Of a stretch of DNA of 64,000 nt, positions 32,814 through 41,620 are shown in pieces (the first letter of the stretch is position 1; each line of letters starts with the position of its first letter). The position numbers and the translations under genes were made by a program. Origin of the DNA: JBMOOG01 sp049324535 (lineage in GTDB: Bacteria; Pseudomonadota; Alphaproteobacteria; Rhodobacterales; Rhodobacteraceae); contig JBMOOG010000001.1 in assembly GCA_049324535.1 (NCBI GenBank), positions 310,001 to 374,000 of the forward strand, written 5' to 3'. Below the pieces are notes generated by a model. That model did not search any database. It was not told the DNA's origin and saw only the letters and a program-made list of their open reading frames with translations.

Positions 32814-34738
32814 GCGGCGGCCCCGGTGTCGAGGACCGCGGCAAGCCCCGCGACATCGAAGGGCTTGGGCAGAAGCGCGAAGGCTTCGGCCCGCTGCCGG
32901 AGCGAGTCGCCGGGCGGCAGCGAAGTCATCAGGCAGATGCGGGCCGGATGGCCGCGCCGCGACAGTTCCTCGGCCAGATCGACCCCGGTCATCCGCCCGG
33001 GCAGCACGATGTCGCTGAGGATGAGACCGATCCCCGGCAGGTCGGCCAGTTCGCGGGCCTCGTCGGCGCTGGCCGCCTCGAGCACGGTGTGGCCGAGGCG
33101 CCGCAGCATCCCGCGCACCTCGGCGCGGATCTCGGACGAATCCTCGACCAGAAGGACCAGCGTCGGTTCGGCCGGGGCGCTGGCGGCGAGACGCAGGGGC
33201 AGGCGGATCGTCACCCGGGCGCCGCCGTCGGGGCGGTTGTCCAGCCGCAGGGTGCCGCCCGAAAGCCGCACCTGGTCATAGACCATCGAGAGGCCGAGTC
33301 CCGACCCCTCGCCCCCCTTGGTGGTGAAGAACGGGTCGAGCCCGCGGACCAGCGCCTCGGGCGTGAATCCCGGACCGTCATCGGCGACCGCCAGCTCCAG
33401 CCAGGTGTCCTGCACGGTGCGCACGATCAGACGGATGGTGCCGGGCCCTGCGCCGATGGCGTCGCGGGCGTTCAGAATGAGGTTCAGGAGCGCATCCTGC
33501 ACCGATCCGGCGTCGATCAGCACGGGGGCGCCGATCGGTTCCGCGTCGATCGTCAGCCGCACCGCCTCGGGCAGCGACGGCCCGGCCATGGCGGACAGAT
33601 CGGCGAGGAAGGCGGCAAGGTCGGTCGGCACCGGCCGCAGTTCGCGCGGCCCGGACATGCGCGCGATCCGTTCCAGAAGCGCGCCGCCGCGCCGGGCCGC
33701 GGCGAGCGTCGCGCGGGCGAGGTCGCGGGTCTCGTCCGGCAGGCCCTCGGTCCGCGCGATCCGGCCCTGAAGCCCCATGATGACGGTCAGCAGGTTCGAG
33801 AAGTCATGGGCGAGGCCCGAGGTCAGCTGCGCGGCCAGCTCGCGCTTGGCGGTCTGCGACAGGGCGGCGCGCGCCTGGGTCTCGGCGGTGACGTCGGTGG
33901 ACAGGATGTAGACGCCCTGCACCTCGCCGTCGGCGCCGCGATCGGGTGTCAGCGCGATGCGCACGCGGCGCCCGGACCCGTCATGGGTGATCTCGAAGAC
34001 CGTGCTCTCGCCGGCGAGCGCCTGTCGCAGCCGCGGCTCGATCCGGGCGAAGGTCTCGGCGCCGAGAACGTCGCGGGGATGGCGGCCGACGGGCTCGGCC
34101 AGGCTGCCGGGCATCACCGAGGCCAGCCGGCGGTTCGAGAAGGTGTAGCGCAGGTCCGGCCCGACATGGGCGATGTGGGCGGGCATCATCTCGGTCACCA
34201 GCCGGGTGCGCGCCTCCATCTCGGTCAGTTCGCGCTGGGCCTCCCGAAGGGCGGCGTTGGTCGCGGCCAGCGCCCGGTTGGCCTGGGCGAGCCCCTCGGT
34301 GTAGGCGTGGACCTGCCCGGCCAGCTCGGCCGAGCGCGCCGACAGAAGCTGCTCGTGCCGCCGGATGTCGGTGATGTCGGTGTAGACGGTGACCCAGCCG
34401 CCCTGCGGCAGGGGCGCCCCCTCGACCGAGATCACGCTGCCGTCGGGGCGCGTGCGCTCCATGTAGTGGGGGCGGAAGGCCCGGGCCTGCTCGACCCGGG
34501 CGCGGACCGCGGCCTCGGGGTCCGGCACCGGACCGTATTCGCCCCGGTGGACCAGAAAGCGGATGGTGTCCTCGAACGACGCGCCGGGCGTGACCAGCTC
34601 GGCCGGCAGGTCGAACATCTCGCCGAAGCGGCGGTTGCAGACGGCAAGGCGCAGGGTCTGGTCATAGATCGAGAGCGCCTGGCCAATCAGGTTGAGGCCG
34701 GCCTGGGTCAATCGCTCGCGCCCGTCCTCGGCCGGCAT
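32810..34738 (-). CDS. Hybrid sensor histidine kinase (PAS-PAS-HisKA-HATPase-REC)
   Basis: 642 residues, no membrane helix, so probably cytosolic. A PAS domain (about 15-120, IYDQTLRLAVCNRRFGEMFD), a coiled coil of about 50 residues, a second PAS (about 175-290), the phosphoacceptor helix GLAHDFSNLLTVIMG, an ATPase domain (NLILNARDAIG, DDGPGF, GSGLGLSMVYDQ) and a C-terminal receiver with VEDSSEIR, ILSDIVLPG and LPKPFD. Start ATG 34738 has AGGGG seven bases upstream; the open frame runs on to 36889 antisense to the synthetase and is not coding there. Divergent from the importer cluster, so it may sense that substrate. Confidence 0.92.
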   Translation of the reverse strand: MPAEDGRERLTQAGLNLIGQALSIYDQTLRLAVCNRRFGEMFDLPAELVTPGASFEDTIRFLVHRGEYGPVPDPEAAVRARVEQARAFRPHYMERTRPDGSVISVEGAPLPQGGWVTVYTDITDIRRHEQLLSARSAELAGQVHAYTEGLAQANRALAATNAALREAQRELTEMEARTRLVTEMMPAHIAHVGPDLRYTFSNRRLASVMPGSLAEPVGRHPRDVLGAETFARIEPRLRQALAGESTVFEITHDGSGRRVRIALTPDRGADGEVQGVYILSTDVTAETQARAALSQTAKRELAAQLTSGLAHDFSNLLTVIMGLQGRIARTEGLPDETRDLARATLAAARRGGALLERIARMSGPRELRPVPTDLAAFLADLSAMAGPSLPEAVRLTIDAEPIGAPVLIDAGSVQDALLNLILNARDAIGAGPGTIRLIVRTVQDTWLELAVADDGPGFTPEALVRGLDPFFTTKGGEGSGLGLSMVYDQVRLSGGTLRLDNRPDGGARVTIRLPLRLAASAPAEPTLVLLVEDSSEIRAEVRGMLRRLGHTVLEAASADEARELADLPGIGLILSDIVLPGRMTGVDLAEELSRRGHPARICLMTSLPPGDSLRQRAEAFALLPKPFDVAGLAAVLDTGAAA

Positions 34739-34839
34739 GCCATTCCCCTTCCCTTGCGCACCCATCGCTAGCACTGCCGTGCCGGTCCCGCAAATGGGCT
34801 GGCCCTTGTTACAATTCGTAAGGATTGGGAAAAAGTCAG

Positions 34840-34877
34840 GCAACCATTGCCCGCAACCTATGGGACAGTCTCGCAAC
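34840..34877. promoter_or_regulatory. GCAAC direct repeats between the sensor kinase and synthetase genes
   Basis: GCAAC occurs at 34840-34844, and CGCAAC at 34852-34857 and 34872-34877, the last two exactly 20 bases (two helical turns) apart. They lie 42-80 bases before the synthetase start. CGCAAC recurs as an inverted repeat at 38766. A good candidate binding site for the adjacent OmpR-type regulator, but unproven. Confidence 0.4.
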
Positions 34878-34918
34878 GGGCGGCGCAGAATCGTCCGGCG
34901 ACACGGGAGGAGAACGGC

Positions 34919-36892
34919 GTGGCGTTGAGCGAACCGGCGGAGTCCGGGCCCCAGTCCATACCGGCGCTGCTGGCGCGCAACGCCGAACGCTTCGGCGATC
35001 GGCCGGCCTGGCGCGAAAAGGAATTCGGGATCTGGCAGTGCTGGACCTGGGCCGAGGCGCATGCCGAGGTCCGCGCGATGGCGATGGGGTTTCTTGCGCT
35101 CGGGCTTCAGCGGGGCGAACACGTCGCGATCATCGGCCGCAACCGCCCGGCGCTCTACTGGTCGATGATGGCGGCGCAGATGTGCGGCGCGGTGCCGGTG
35201 CCTCTTTATCAGGACGCGGTGGCCGAGGAGATGGCCTACGTGCTCGACCACTGCGGCGCCGCCTTCGTGATCTGCGGCGACCAGGAGCAGGTGGACAAGG
35301 TGCTCGAGGTGCAGGACCGCCTGCCCGCCATCCGCCAGATCGCCTATCTCGACCGGCGCGGCATGCGCAAATACGACCACAGCGCGATGAACGCGCTGGC
35401 CGACATCAGCGCCGAAGGCAAGGCCGGCCACTACCGGCTGGAAGGCGAGCTCGACGCGCGCATCGCCGAACTCGGCTACGACGACACCTGCGTGATGCTC
35501 TACACCTCGGGGACCACCGGCCGGCCCAAGGGCGTGGTGCTGTCGAACCGCAACATCATCGAGACGGCGCGGGCGACCTGCGCGTTCGACCGGCTGACCG
35601 AGCGCGACTCGGTGCTGGCCTACCTGCCGATGGCCTGGGTCGGCGACTTCATCTTCTCGGTCGGGCAGGCCTGCTGGGCCGGCTTCTCGGTCAACTGCCC
35701 GGAAAGCGCCGCGACGATGATGACCGACCTGCGCGAGATCGGACCGACCTATTTCTTCGCGCCGCCGCGGGTGTTCGAGGGGCAGCTGACCAGCGTGATG
35801 ATCCGCATGGAGGACGCGGGGCGGTTCAAGAAATGGCTCTTCGACCACTACATGGCGGTGGCGCGGCGGGTGGGGCCGGCGATCCTGGACGGCCGGCCCG
35901 TGCGCGCGGCCGACCGGCTCGCCTACCGGCTGGGCGAGATCCTGGTCTACGGCCCGCTCAAGAACACGCTGGGCCTGTCGCGCATCCGCGTCGGCTATAC
36001 GGCGGGCGAGGCGATCGGCCCCGAGATCTTCGATTTCTACCGGTCGCTCGGAATCAACCTCAAGCAGCTCTACGGCCAGACGGAGGCCTCGGTGTTCATC
36101 ACCCAGCAGCCCGACGGGCAGGTGCGCAGCGATACGGTGGGCGTGCCGTCGCCGGGCGTCGAGGTGCGCATCGGCGAGACCGGCGAGGTGTTCTACCGCA
36201 GCCCCGGCACCTTCGTCGAATACTACAAGAACCCCGAAAGCACACGGTCCACCAAGGACGCCGAGGGCTGGGTGGCGACGGGCGATGCGGGCTTCTTCGA
36301 GGAAGGCACCGGGCATCTGCGGATCATCGACCGCGCCAAGGACGTGGGCCGGATGGCGGATGGCCGGCTCTTTGCCCCGAAATACGTCGAGAACAAGCTC
36401 AAGTTCTATCCCAACATCCTCGAGGCTGTGGTGTTCGGCGCGGGCCGCGCGATGTGCACCGCCTTCATCAACATCGACCTCAACGCCGTCGGCAACTGGG
36501 CGGAACGCAACAACATCGCCTATGCGAGCTATCAGGAACTGGCCGGCCACCCGAAGGTCTACGCGATGATCCAGGGCCATGTCGAAGAGGTGAACCGGTC
36601 CGTGGCCGAGGATCCGATGCTGTCGGGCTGCCAGATCCACCGCTTCCTGATCCTGCACAAGGAGCTCGACGCCGACGACGGGGAACTCACGCGCACCCGC
36701 AAGGTGCGCCGCACCATCATCGCCGAGAAATACGCCGACCTGATCGCGGCGCTCTACGGCGGCAAGGACAGCGTCTACACCGAGACCGAAGTCACCTACG
36801 AGGACGGCCGCAAGGGCAGCATCAAGGCGACGCTGTCGATCCGCGACGCCGCCGTGGTGCCGGCGGGCCAGCAGAGAATGGCGGCGCAATGA
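34919..36892 (+). CDS. AMP-dependent acyl-CoA synthetase (long-chain type)
   Basis: 657 residues. All adenylation motifs are intact: the P-loop LYTSGTTGRPKGVVLS, LYGQTEASVF and the hinge GWVATGDAGFF...RIIDRAKD. The family activates carboxylic acids, usually fatty acids, to acyl-CoA with ATP in the cytosol. It starts at GTG 34919 with GGAGG eight bases upstream; a longer frame from 34847 has no site. It overlaps the downstream ATPase gene by 4 bases, so import and activation of the ligand are linked. Confidence 0.92.
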   Translation: MALSEPAESGPQSIPALLARNAERFGDRPAWREKEFGIWQCWTWAEAHAEVRAMAMGFLALGLQRGEHVAIIGRNRPALYWSMMAAQMCGAVPVPLYQDAVAEEMAYVLDHCGAAFVICGDQEQVDKVLEVQDRLPAIRQIAYLDRRGMRKYDHSAMNALADISAEGKAGHYRLEGELDARIAELGYDDTCVMLYTSGTTGRPKGVVLSNRNIIETARATCAFDRLTERDSVLAYLPMAWVGDFIFSVGQACWAGFSVNCPESAATMMTDLREIGPTYFFAPPRVFEGQLTSVMIRMEDAGRFKKWLFDHYMAVARRVGPAILDGRPVRAADRLAYRLGEILVYGPLKNTLGLSRIRVGYTAGEAIGPEIFDFYRSLGINLKQLYGQTEASVFITQQPDGQVRSDTVGVPSPGVEVRIGETGEVFYRSPGTFVEYYKNPESTRSTKDAEGWVATGDAGFFEEGTGHLRIIDRAKDVGRMADGRLFAPKYVENKLKFYPNILEAVVFGAGRAMCTAFINIDLNAVGNWAERNNIAYASYQELAGHPKVYAMIQGHVEEVNRSVAEDPMLSGCQIHRFLILHKELDADDGELTRTRKVRRTIIAEKYADLIAALYGGKDSVYTETEVTYEDGRKGSIKATLSIRDAAVVPAGQQRMAAQ

Positions 36893-37710
36893 CCCCTGAC
36901 ACGGCGCAAGGCTACACCACTCCCGACGGCCGCCGCATCGGCCCGGTGCTTATGGAGATGCGCAACATCACCCTGCGTTTCGGGGGCGTGAAGGCGATCA
37001 CCGACATCAGCTTCGACATCCGCGAGGGCGAGATCCGCGCGATCATCGGGCCGAACGGGGCGGGCAAGTCCTCGATGCTGAACGTGATCTCGGGCTTCTA
37101 CGTGCCGCAGGAGGGCGAGGTCTGGTTCCGCGGCCAGCGCCGCCCGCCGATGAAGCCCTACCAGGTGGCGCGGCAGGGCATCGCGCGCACCTTCCAGAAC
37201 ATCGCGCTGTTCGACGGGATGTCGGTTCTGGACAACATCATGACCGGACGGCTCACGCTCATGCAGACCGGACTCTTCGGCCAGGCGCTGTGGTGGGGCC
37301 GGGCCGAGCGCGAGGAGTATGCGCACCGGGAGAAGGTCGAGAAGATCATCGACTTCCTCGAGATCCAGCACATCCGCAAGACCCCGGTCGGGCGGTTGCC
37401 CTACGGGCTGAAGAAGCGGGTGGAGCTGGCGCGGGCGCTGGCGGCCGAGCCGAAGCTCCTGCTTCTCGACGAGCCGATGGCCGGCATGAACGTCGAGGAG
37501 AAGGAGGACATGAGCCGGTTCATCCTCGACGTGAACGACGAATTCGGCACCACGATCGCGCTGATCGAGCACGACATGGGCGTGGTGATGGATCTCTCCG
37601 ACCGGGTGGTGGTGATGGATTACGGCCGAAAGATCGGCGACGGCACGCCGGACGAGGTGCGAAACAATCAGGACGTGATCGACGCCTATCTGGGGGTGGC
37701 CCATGCCTGA
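36889..37710 (+). CDS. Branched-chain amino acid-type ABC transporter ATPase (LivG-like)
   Basis: 273 residues. Walker A GPNGAGKSS, the LivG-type signature LPYGLKKRVELARAL in place of the standard LSGGQ, and Walker B LLLLDEPMAGM, followed by IALIEHDMGVVMDLSDRVVV. An N-terminal tail of about 20 residues precedes the core. One of two ATPases of the importer; it overlaps the synthetase stop by 4 bases and the permease start by 8. Confidence 0.93.
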   Translation: MTPDTAQGYTTPDGRRIGPVLMEMRNITLRFGGVKAITDISFDIREGEIRAIIGPNGAGKSSMLNVISGFYVPQEGEVWFRGQRRPPMKPYQVARQGIARTFQNIALFDGMSVLDNIMTGRLTLMQTGLFGQALWWGRAEREEYAHREKVEKIIDFLEIQHIRKTPVGRLPYGLKKRVELARALAAEPKLLLLDEPMAGMNVEEKEDMSRFILDVNDEFGTTIALIEHDMGVVMDLSDRVVVMDYGRKIGDGTPDEVRNNQDVIDAYLGVAHA

Positions 37711-38689
37711 CTGGCTTCTCTACGCGTCCGAGGTGACGCTGAACGGGCTGATGGCCGGGGTCATGTATTCCCTCGTCGCGCTGGGTTTCGTGCTGATCTT
37801 CAAGGCCTCCGGCGTCTTCAACTATGCCCAGGGCGTTATGGCGCTCTTTGCGGCGCTGACGCTTGTCGGGCTCCAGAACGGGCAGGTGCCTTTCGCGCAT
37901 CTTCTCAACACGATCTTCGGCACGCATGTCGAGACCCTGGGCTGGACCCTTCCGCCGCTGGTCGCGATCCTGCTTGCGGCGGCGGTGATGGTGGTCTTCG
38001 CGATCCTCGTCGAGCGGCTGGTCCTGCGCCACCTCGTGAACCAGCCGCCGATCATCCTCTTCATGGCGACGATCGGGCTGGCCTACTTCATGGAGGGGCT
38101 CGGCGACCTGATGTGGGGCGCCGACATCAAGAAACTGGACATCGGGCTGCCGCAGGGGATCAACGAGACCATCGAGGGCGCCACCGATGCGATGTTCGGC
38201 TACGGCTTCTTCATCGACAACCTCGACATCGTCGCGGCCTTCGTCGCCGCGGCGCTGGTGGTCGCGCTGACGCTGTTCAGCCAGTACACGAAATACGGGC
38301 GCGCCCTGCGGGCGGTGGCCGACGACCATCAGGCGGCCCTGTCGGTCGGCATCTCGCTGCGCTTCGTCTGGGTGCTGGTCTGGTCGATCGCGGGCTTCGT
38401 CGCGCTGGTCGCCGGCATCATGTGGGGCGCGAAGTCGGGGGTGCAGTTCAGCCTGAGCCTGATCGCCCTCAAGGCGCTGCCGGTGCTGATGCTGGGCGGC
38501 TTCACCTCGATCCCCGGCGCGATCGCCGGCGGGCTCATCATCGGGGTGGGCGAGAAGCTTTTCGAATTCTTCGTCGGTCCGATGATCGGCGGCGCCACCG
38601 AGAACTGGTTCGCCTACGTGCTGGCGCTGGTGTTCCTGGTGTTCCGCCCGCAGGGCCTGTTCGGCGAACGCATCATCGAGAGGGTGTGA
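37703..38689 (+). CDS. Branched-chain amino acid-type ABC transporter permease (LivH-like)
   Basis: 328 residues, about eight membrane helices. NGLMAGVMYSLVALGFVLIF and the coupling segment YGRALRAVADDHQAALSVGI are typical of LivH, and it ends with LVFRPQGLFGE. It forms half of the membrane pore of the importer. Overlaps livG-like by 8 bases. Unusually, a gap of about 430 bases with an inverted repeat and a small ORF separates it from the partner permease gene. Confidence 0.93.
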   Translation: MPDWLLYASEVTLNGLMAGVMYSLVALGFVLIFKASGVFNYAQGVMALFAALTLVGLQNGQVPFAHLLNTIFGTHVETLGWTLPPLVAILLAAAVMVVFAILVERLVLRHLVNQPPIILFMATIGLAYFMEGLGDLMWGADIKKLDIGLPQGINETIEGATDAMFGYGFFIDNLDIVAAFVAAALVVALTLFSQYTKYGRALRAVADDHQAALSVGISLRFVWVLVWSIAGFVALVAGIMWGAKSGVQFSLSLIALKALPVLMLGGFTSIPGAIAGGLIIGVGEKLFEFFVGPMIGGATENWFAYVLALVFLVFRPQGLFGERIIERV

Positions 38690-38758
38690 TGGACCGCGAT
38701 CCCCAGACCGTCATGGCCACCGTTCCGCCGGCCCCCCGTTGCCACCGAAAGATTCTTC

Positions 38759-38786
38759 TTGAGCGCGCAACAAAGTTGCGTAACAA
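38759..38786 (+). promoter_or_regulatory. Possible internal promoter with inverted repeat between the two permease genes
   Basis: A perfect inverted repeat CGCAAC-AAA-GTTGCG occupies 38766-38780. It lies between TTGAGC (38759-38764) and TAACAA (38781-38786), spaced by 16 bases, like weak -35 and -10 elements. The half-site CGCAAC is the one repeated before the synthetase gene. A regulator bound here would cover the promoter. Confidence 0.4.
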
Positions 38787-38890
38787 ATCTCTGCGTCGGA
38801 TTGTCGCGGGTCAGGGAGGACTGCGGCATCCGGCGCAAACGGTGGCATCGCCCGGCAGGGCTGCCCGTGGCAGGGAAGGGAGGCCCGTCC

Positions 38891-39070
38891 ATGAAGCTCT
38901 GTTCGATCATGTTCACCGTCGGGTGGGCGGCCGCGCTGGTCTTCGGATTTCTGGCGCTGGCCGCCCCATCGGACGAATCCTCGACCTATCTGGTCGTGAA
39001 CACGATCCTGGCCGCCGGGGGCGCAGCCATGGGCCTGTGGTCCTGGCTGAGGGTCTGCCGCCTGACCTGA
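38891..39070 (+). CDS. Small two-helix membrane protein within the importer operon
   Basis: 59 residues. Two hydrophobic helices, about residues 6-25 (IMFTVGWAAALVFGFLALAA) and 33-53 (YLVVNTILAAGGAAMGLW), joined by an acidic turn (PSDESS). GGGAGG is placed eight bases before the ATG, a convincing ribosome site. It lies on the same strand between the permease genes, 49 bases before the second. I do not recognise a family; it might be a small subunit of the importer or an unrelated insert. Confidence 0.6.
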   Translation: MKLCSIMFTVGWAAALVFGFLALAAPSDESSTYLVVNTILAAGGAAMGLWSWLRVCRLT

Positions 39071-39119
39071 GCCGTCCCGCCCGGTGCGTCGCGCGGTCCT
39101 TCGAAGGGGGGGCCGCCTG

Positions 39120-40196
39120 ATGCTGTACCGCGAGGCCGGTGACTTCAAGACATCCTACCGCGACGACGGGCAGACCTTCCCGATCCGGTCCGACCGCCTG
39201 CGCTACTTCGCGCTGCTGGCGGTCGCCTTCGGCGTCATCCCGTTCCTCATCAACGACTACTGGGCGAACGCGGTCTTCGTGCCGTTCCTGATCTACGCGA
39301 TCGCGGCGCTGGGGTTGAACATCCTGACCGGTTACGCGGGCCAGGTGAGCCTCGGCACCGGCGGATTCATGGCGGTGGGCGCCTACGCCTGCTACAAGCT
39401 GATGACCGCCTTCCCCGAGGTCTCGGTGCTGATCCACGTGCTGCTGGCCGGTGCAATCACCGCGGGCGTGGGCGTTCTCTTCGGGCTGCCGTCGCTGCGC
39501 ATCAAGGGGTTCTACCTGGCGGTCGCCACGCTGGCGGCGCAGTTCTTCCTCGTCTGGCTCTTCAACAAGGTGCCGTGGTTCTACAACTTCTCGGCCTCGG
39601 GCCAGATCACCGCGCCCGACCGTACCGTCCTCGGTGTGTTCGTGACCGGAGCCCAGACCGCGGCCTGGGCGAAGTACCTGGTCTGCCTGGTGTTCCTGAC
39701 GCTCCTGGCGATCGTGGCGCGCAACCTGACGCGGGGCAGCGTCGGCCGGCAGTGGATGGCGATCCGGGACATGGACATCGCGGCCGAGATCATCGGCGTC
39801 GATCCGCTGCGCGCCAAGCTCACGGCCTTCGCCGTCTCGTCCTTCTTCATCGGAATTGCGGGTGCGCTGTTCTTCGCGGTCTATCTCGGCGCGGCCGAGG
39901 TGGGCGAGGCCTTCGGCATCCAGAAGTCCTTCCTGATCCTGTTCATGGTCATCATCGGCGGACTCGGGTCGATCTTCGGGTCCTTCGCGGGCGCGGCCTT
40001 CCTGGTGCTGCTGCCGGTGGCCCTGAAGAACCTTCTCGTGGGCCAGCTCGGCTGGGCCACGGATCTGGCCGCGCACATCGAGCTGATGATCGTCGGTGCG
40101 CTCATCATGATCTTCCTGATCGCGGAACCGCACGGCCTCGCCCAGCTCTGGCGGCTGGCCAAGGAGAAGCTCCGGCTCTGGCCCTTCCCGCACTGA
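39120..40196 (+). CDS. Branched-chain amino acid-type ABC transporter permease (LivM-like)
   Basis: 358 residues, about ten membrane helices. The LivM signature IYAIAALGLNILTGYAGQVS and GTGGFMAVGAYACY, then GLPSLRIKGFYLAVATLAAQ and the coupling segment WMAIRDMDIAAEIIGVDP. It has a cytosolic N-terminal extension of about 30 residues (YREAGDFKTSYRDDG) common in importers of this synthetase-linked type. ATG 39120 follows a G-rich ribosome site. Confidence 0.93.
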   Translation: MLYREAGDFKTSYRDDGQTFPIRSDRLRYFALLAVAFGVIPFLINDYWANAVFVPFLIYAIAALGLNILTGYAGQVSLGTGGFMAVGAYACYKLMTAFPEVSVLIHVLLAGAITAGVGVLFGLPSLRIKGFYLAVATLAAQFFLVWLFNKVPWFYNFSASGQITAPDRTVLGVFVTGAQTAAWAKYLVCLVFLTLLAIVARNLTRGSVGRQWMAIRDMDIAAEIIGVDPLRAKLTAFAVSSFFIGIAGALFFAVYLGAAEVGEAFGIQKSFLILFMVIIGGLGSIFGSFAGAAFLVLLPVALKNLLVGQLGWATDLAAHIELMIVGALIMIFLIAEPHGLAQLWRLAKEKLRLWPFPH

Positions 40197-40273
40197 GGGC
40201 GGGCCGCCCAAGAATCAGACCGGGATACGCCCGGCGACCCAACCGATTGACACGTCTCTGGGAGGAGAACCAC

Positions 40274-41563
40274 ATGAAGACGAGCTTTGCAGCACTGGCG
40301 GCCGCGGCGATCGCCGCAACCACGGCCGCCCCGGCCCTGGCCGACCTGATGATCCCGAACCTCAGCTACCGTACCGGCCCCTACGCGCCGGGCGGCATCC
40401 CCTACGCCGACGGGTTCAACGATTACTTCACGCTGCTCAACGAACGCGACGGCGGGATCGGCGGCGAGAAGGTGAAGGTGGTCGAGTGCGAGACCGCCTA
40501 CAACACCGAGAAGGGTGTCGAGTGCTACGAGGCGACCAAGGGGCAGGGGGCGCTGGTCTACAACCCGCTCTCGACCGGGATCACCTACCAGCTGATCCCG
40601 AAGGTCTCGGCCGACAAGATCCCGCTCTACACGCCGGGCTACGGGCGGACCTCGGCGGCGAACGGCAAGGTCTTCGAATGGGTGTTCAACTACCCGGCCA
40701 ACTACTGGGATGCGGCCAGCGTCGCGGTCAAGTACCTGCTGGAACAGAACGGCGGCGACCTCAAGGGCAAGAAGATCGCGCTCGTCTACCACAACTCGGC
40801 CTATGGCAAGGAGCCGATCCGGACACTCGAGGAGCTGTCCAAGAAGCACGGGTTCGAGCTGAGCCTCATTCCGGTCGATCACCCCGGTCAGGAACAGAAG
40901 TCGCAGTGGCTGCAGATCCGCCGCGACAAGCCGGACTACATCATCATGTACGGCTGGGGCGTCATGAACGCCGTCGCCATCCAGGAGGCCGCCAACATCA
41001 AGTTCCCGATGGAGAACTTCATCGGCGTCTGGTGGTCGGGGTCGGAAAACGACGTGCTGCCGGCGGGCGAGGGCGCCAACGGCTACAAGTCGCTGACCAT
41101 GCACGGGACCGGCATGGACTACCCGGTCTATGCGGACCTGAAGAAATACGTGATCGACGCCGGCAAGGCCTCGGGCGCGGGCGACCAGGTGGGGTCGGTG
41201 CTCTACTCGCGCGGCATGTATGCGGCGCTGGTGATCGCCGAGGCGGCCCGCAAGGCGCAGGAACTGGCGGGCACCGCCGCGATCAACGCCAGCCAGTTGC
41301 GCGACGGGTTCGAGAACCTCGAGATCACCGAGGCGCGGATGGCGGAACTCGGCCTGCCGAACTTCGGCCAGCCGTTCAAGGCGACCTGTGCCGACCACGG
41401 CGGACCGGGCGCCGCGATGATCCAGCAGTGGGACGCGACCGCGAAGAAATGGACGCTGATCACGCCCTTCATCGCGCCCGACACCGAGGTGATCGATCCG
41501 CTGATCGCCGAGGACTCGGCGGCCTTCGCCAAGGAAAACAACATCGCCGAGCGCTGCAACTGA
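40274..41563 (+). CDS. Periplasmic substrate-binding protein of Liv/aromatic-acid ABC type
   Basis: 429 residues. A clear signal peptide ends near TTAAPALA. The type I binding-protein fold is larger than LivJ (about 345 residues). Blocks: SYRTGPYAPGGIPYADGFND, NPLSTGITYQLIPKV, VYHNSAYGKEPIRTLEELSK, YGWGVMNAVAIQEA. Similar binding proteins lie beside acyl-CoA synthetases and are thought to bind aromatic or fatty acids rather than amino acids; the ligand here is unknown. Ribosome site GGGAGGAG before ATG 40274. The first gene after the permeases and followed by a strong hairpin. Confidence 0.9.
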   Translation: MKTSFAALAAAAIAATTAAPALADLMIPNLSYRTGPYAPGGIPYADGFNDYFTLLNERDGGIGGEKVKVVECETAYNTEKGVECYEATKGQGALVYNPLSTGITYQLIPKVSADKIPLYTPGYGRTSAANGKVFEWVFNYPANYWDAASVAVKYLLEQNGGDLKGKKIALVYHNSAYGKEPIRTLEELSKKHGFELSLIPVDHPGQEQKSQWLQIRRDKPDYIIMYGWGVMNAVAIQEAANIKFPMENFIGVWWSGSENDVLPAGEGANGYKSLTMHGTGMDYPVYADLKKYVIDAGKASGAGDQVGSVLYSRGMYAALVIAEAARKAQELAGTAAINASQLRDGFENLEITEARMAELGLPNFGQPFKATCADHGGPGAAMIQQWDATAKKWTLITPFIAPDTEVIDPLIAEDSAAFAKENNIAERCN

Positions 41564-41574
41564 CCTGACCCATG

Positions 41575-41599
41575 CCCCCGGCCCGGTCCGGGCCGGGGG
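41575..41599 (+). terminator. Intercistronic hairpin after the binding-protein gene
   Basis: CCCCCGGCCC / GGGCCGGGGG with loop GGTCC, between the binding protein and the second ATPase. No T run follows. Such hairpins often protect the binding-protein mRNA and limit expression of downstream genes. Confidence 0.6.
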
Positions 41600-41620
41600 A
41601 TCGCGAACGGAGTATCCCGA

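Noticed and set aside
34739..36889. Upstream continuation of the sensor-kinase frame
   Set aside because: It runs antisense through the acyl-CoA synthetase, has no family features and a good ribosome site exists at 34738.
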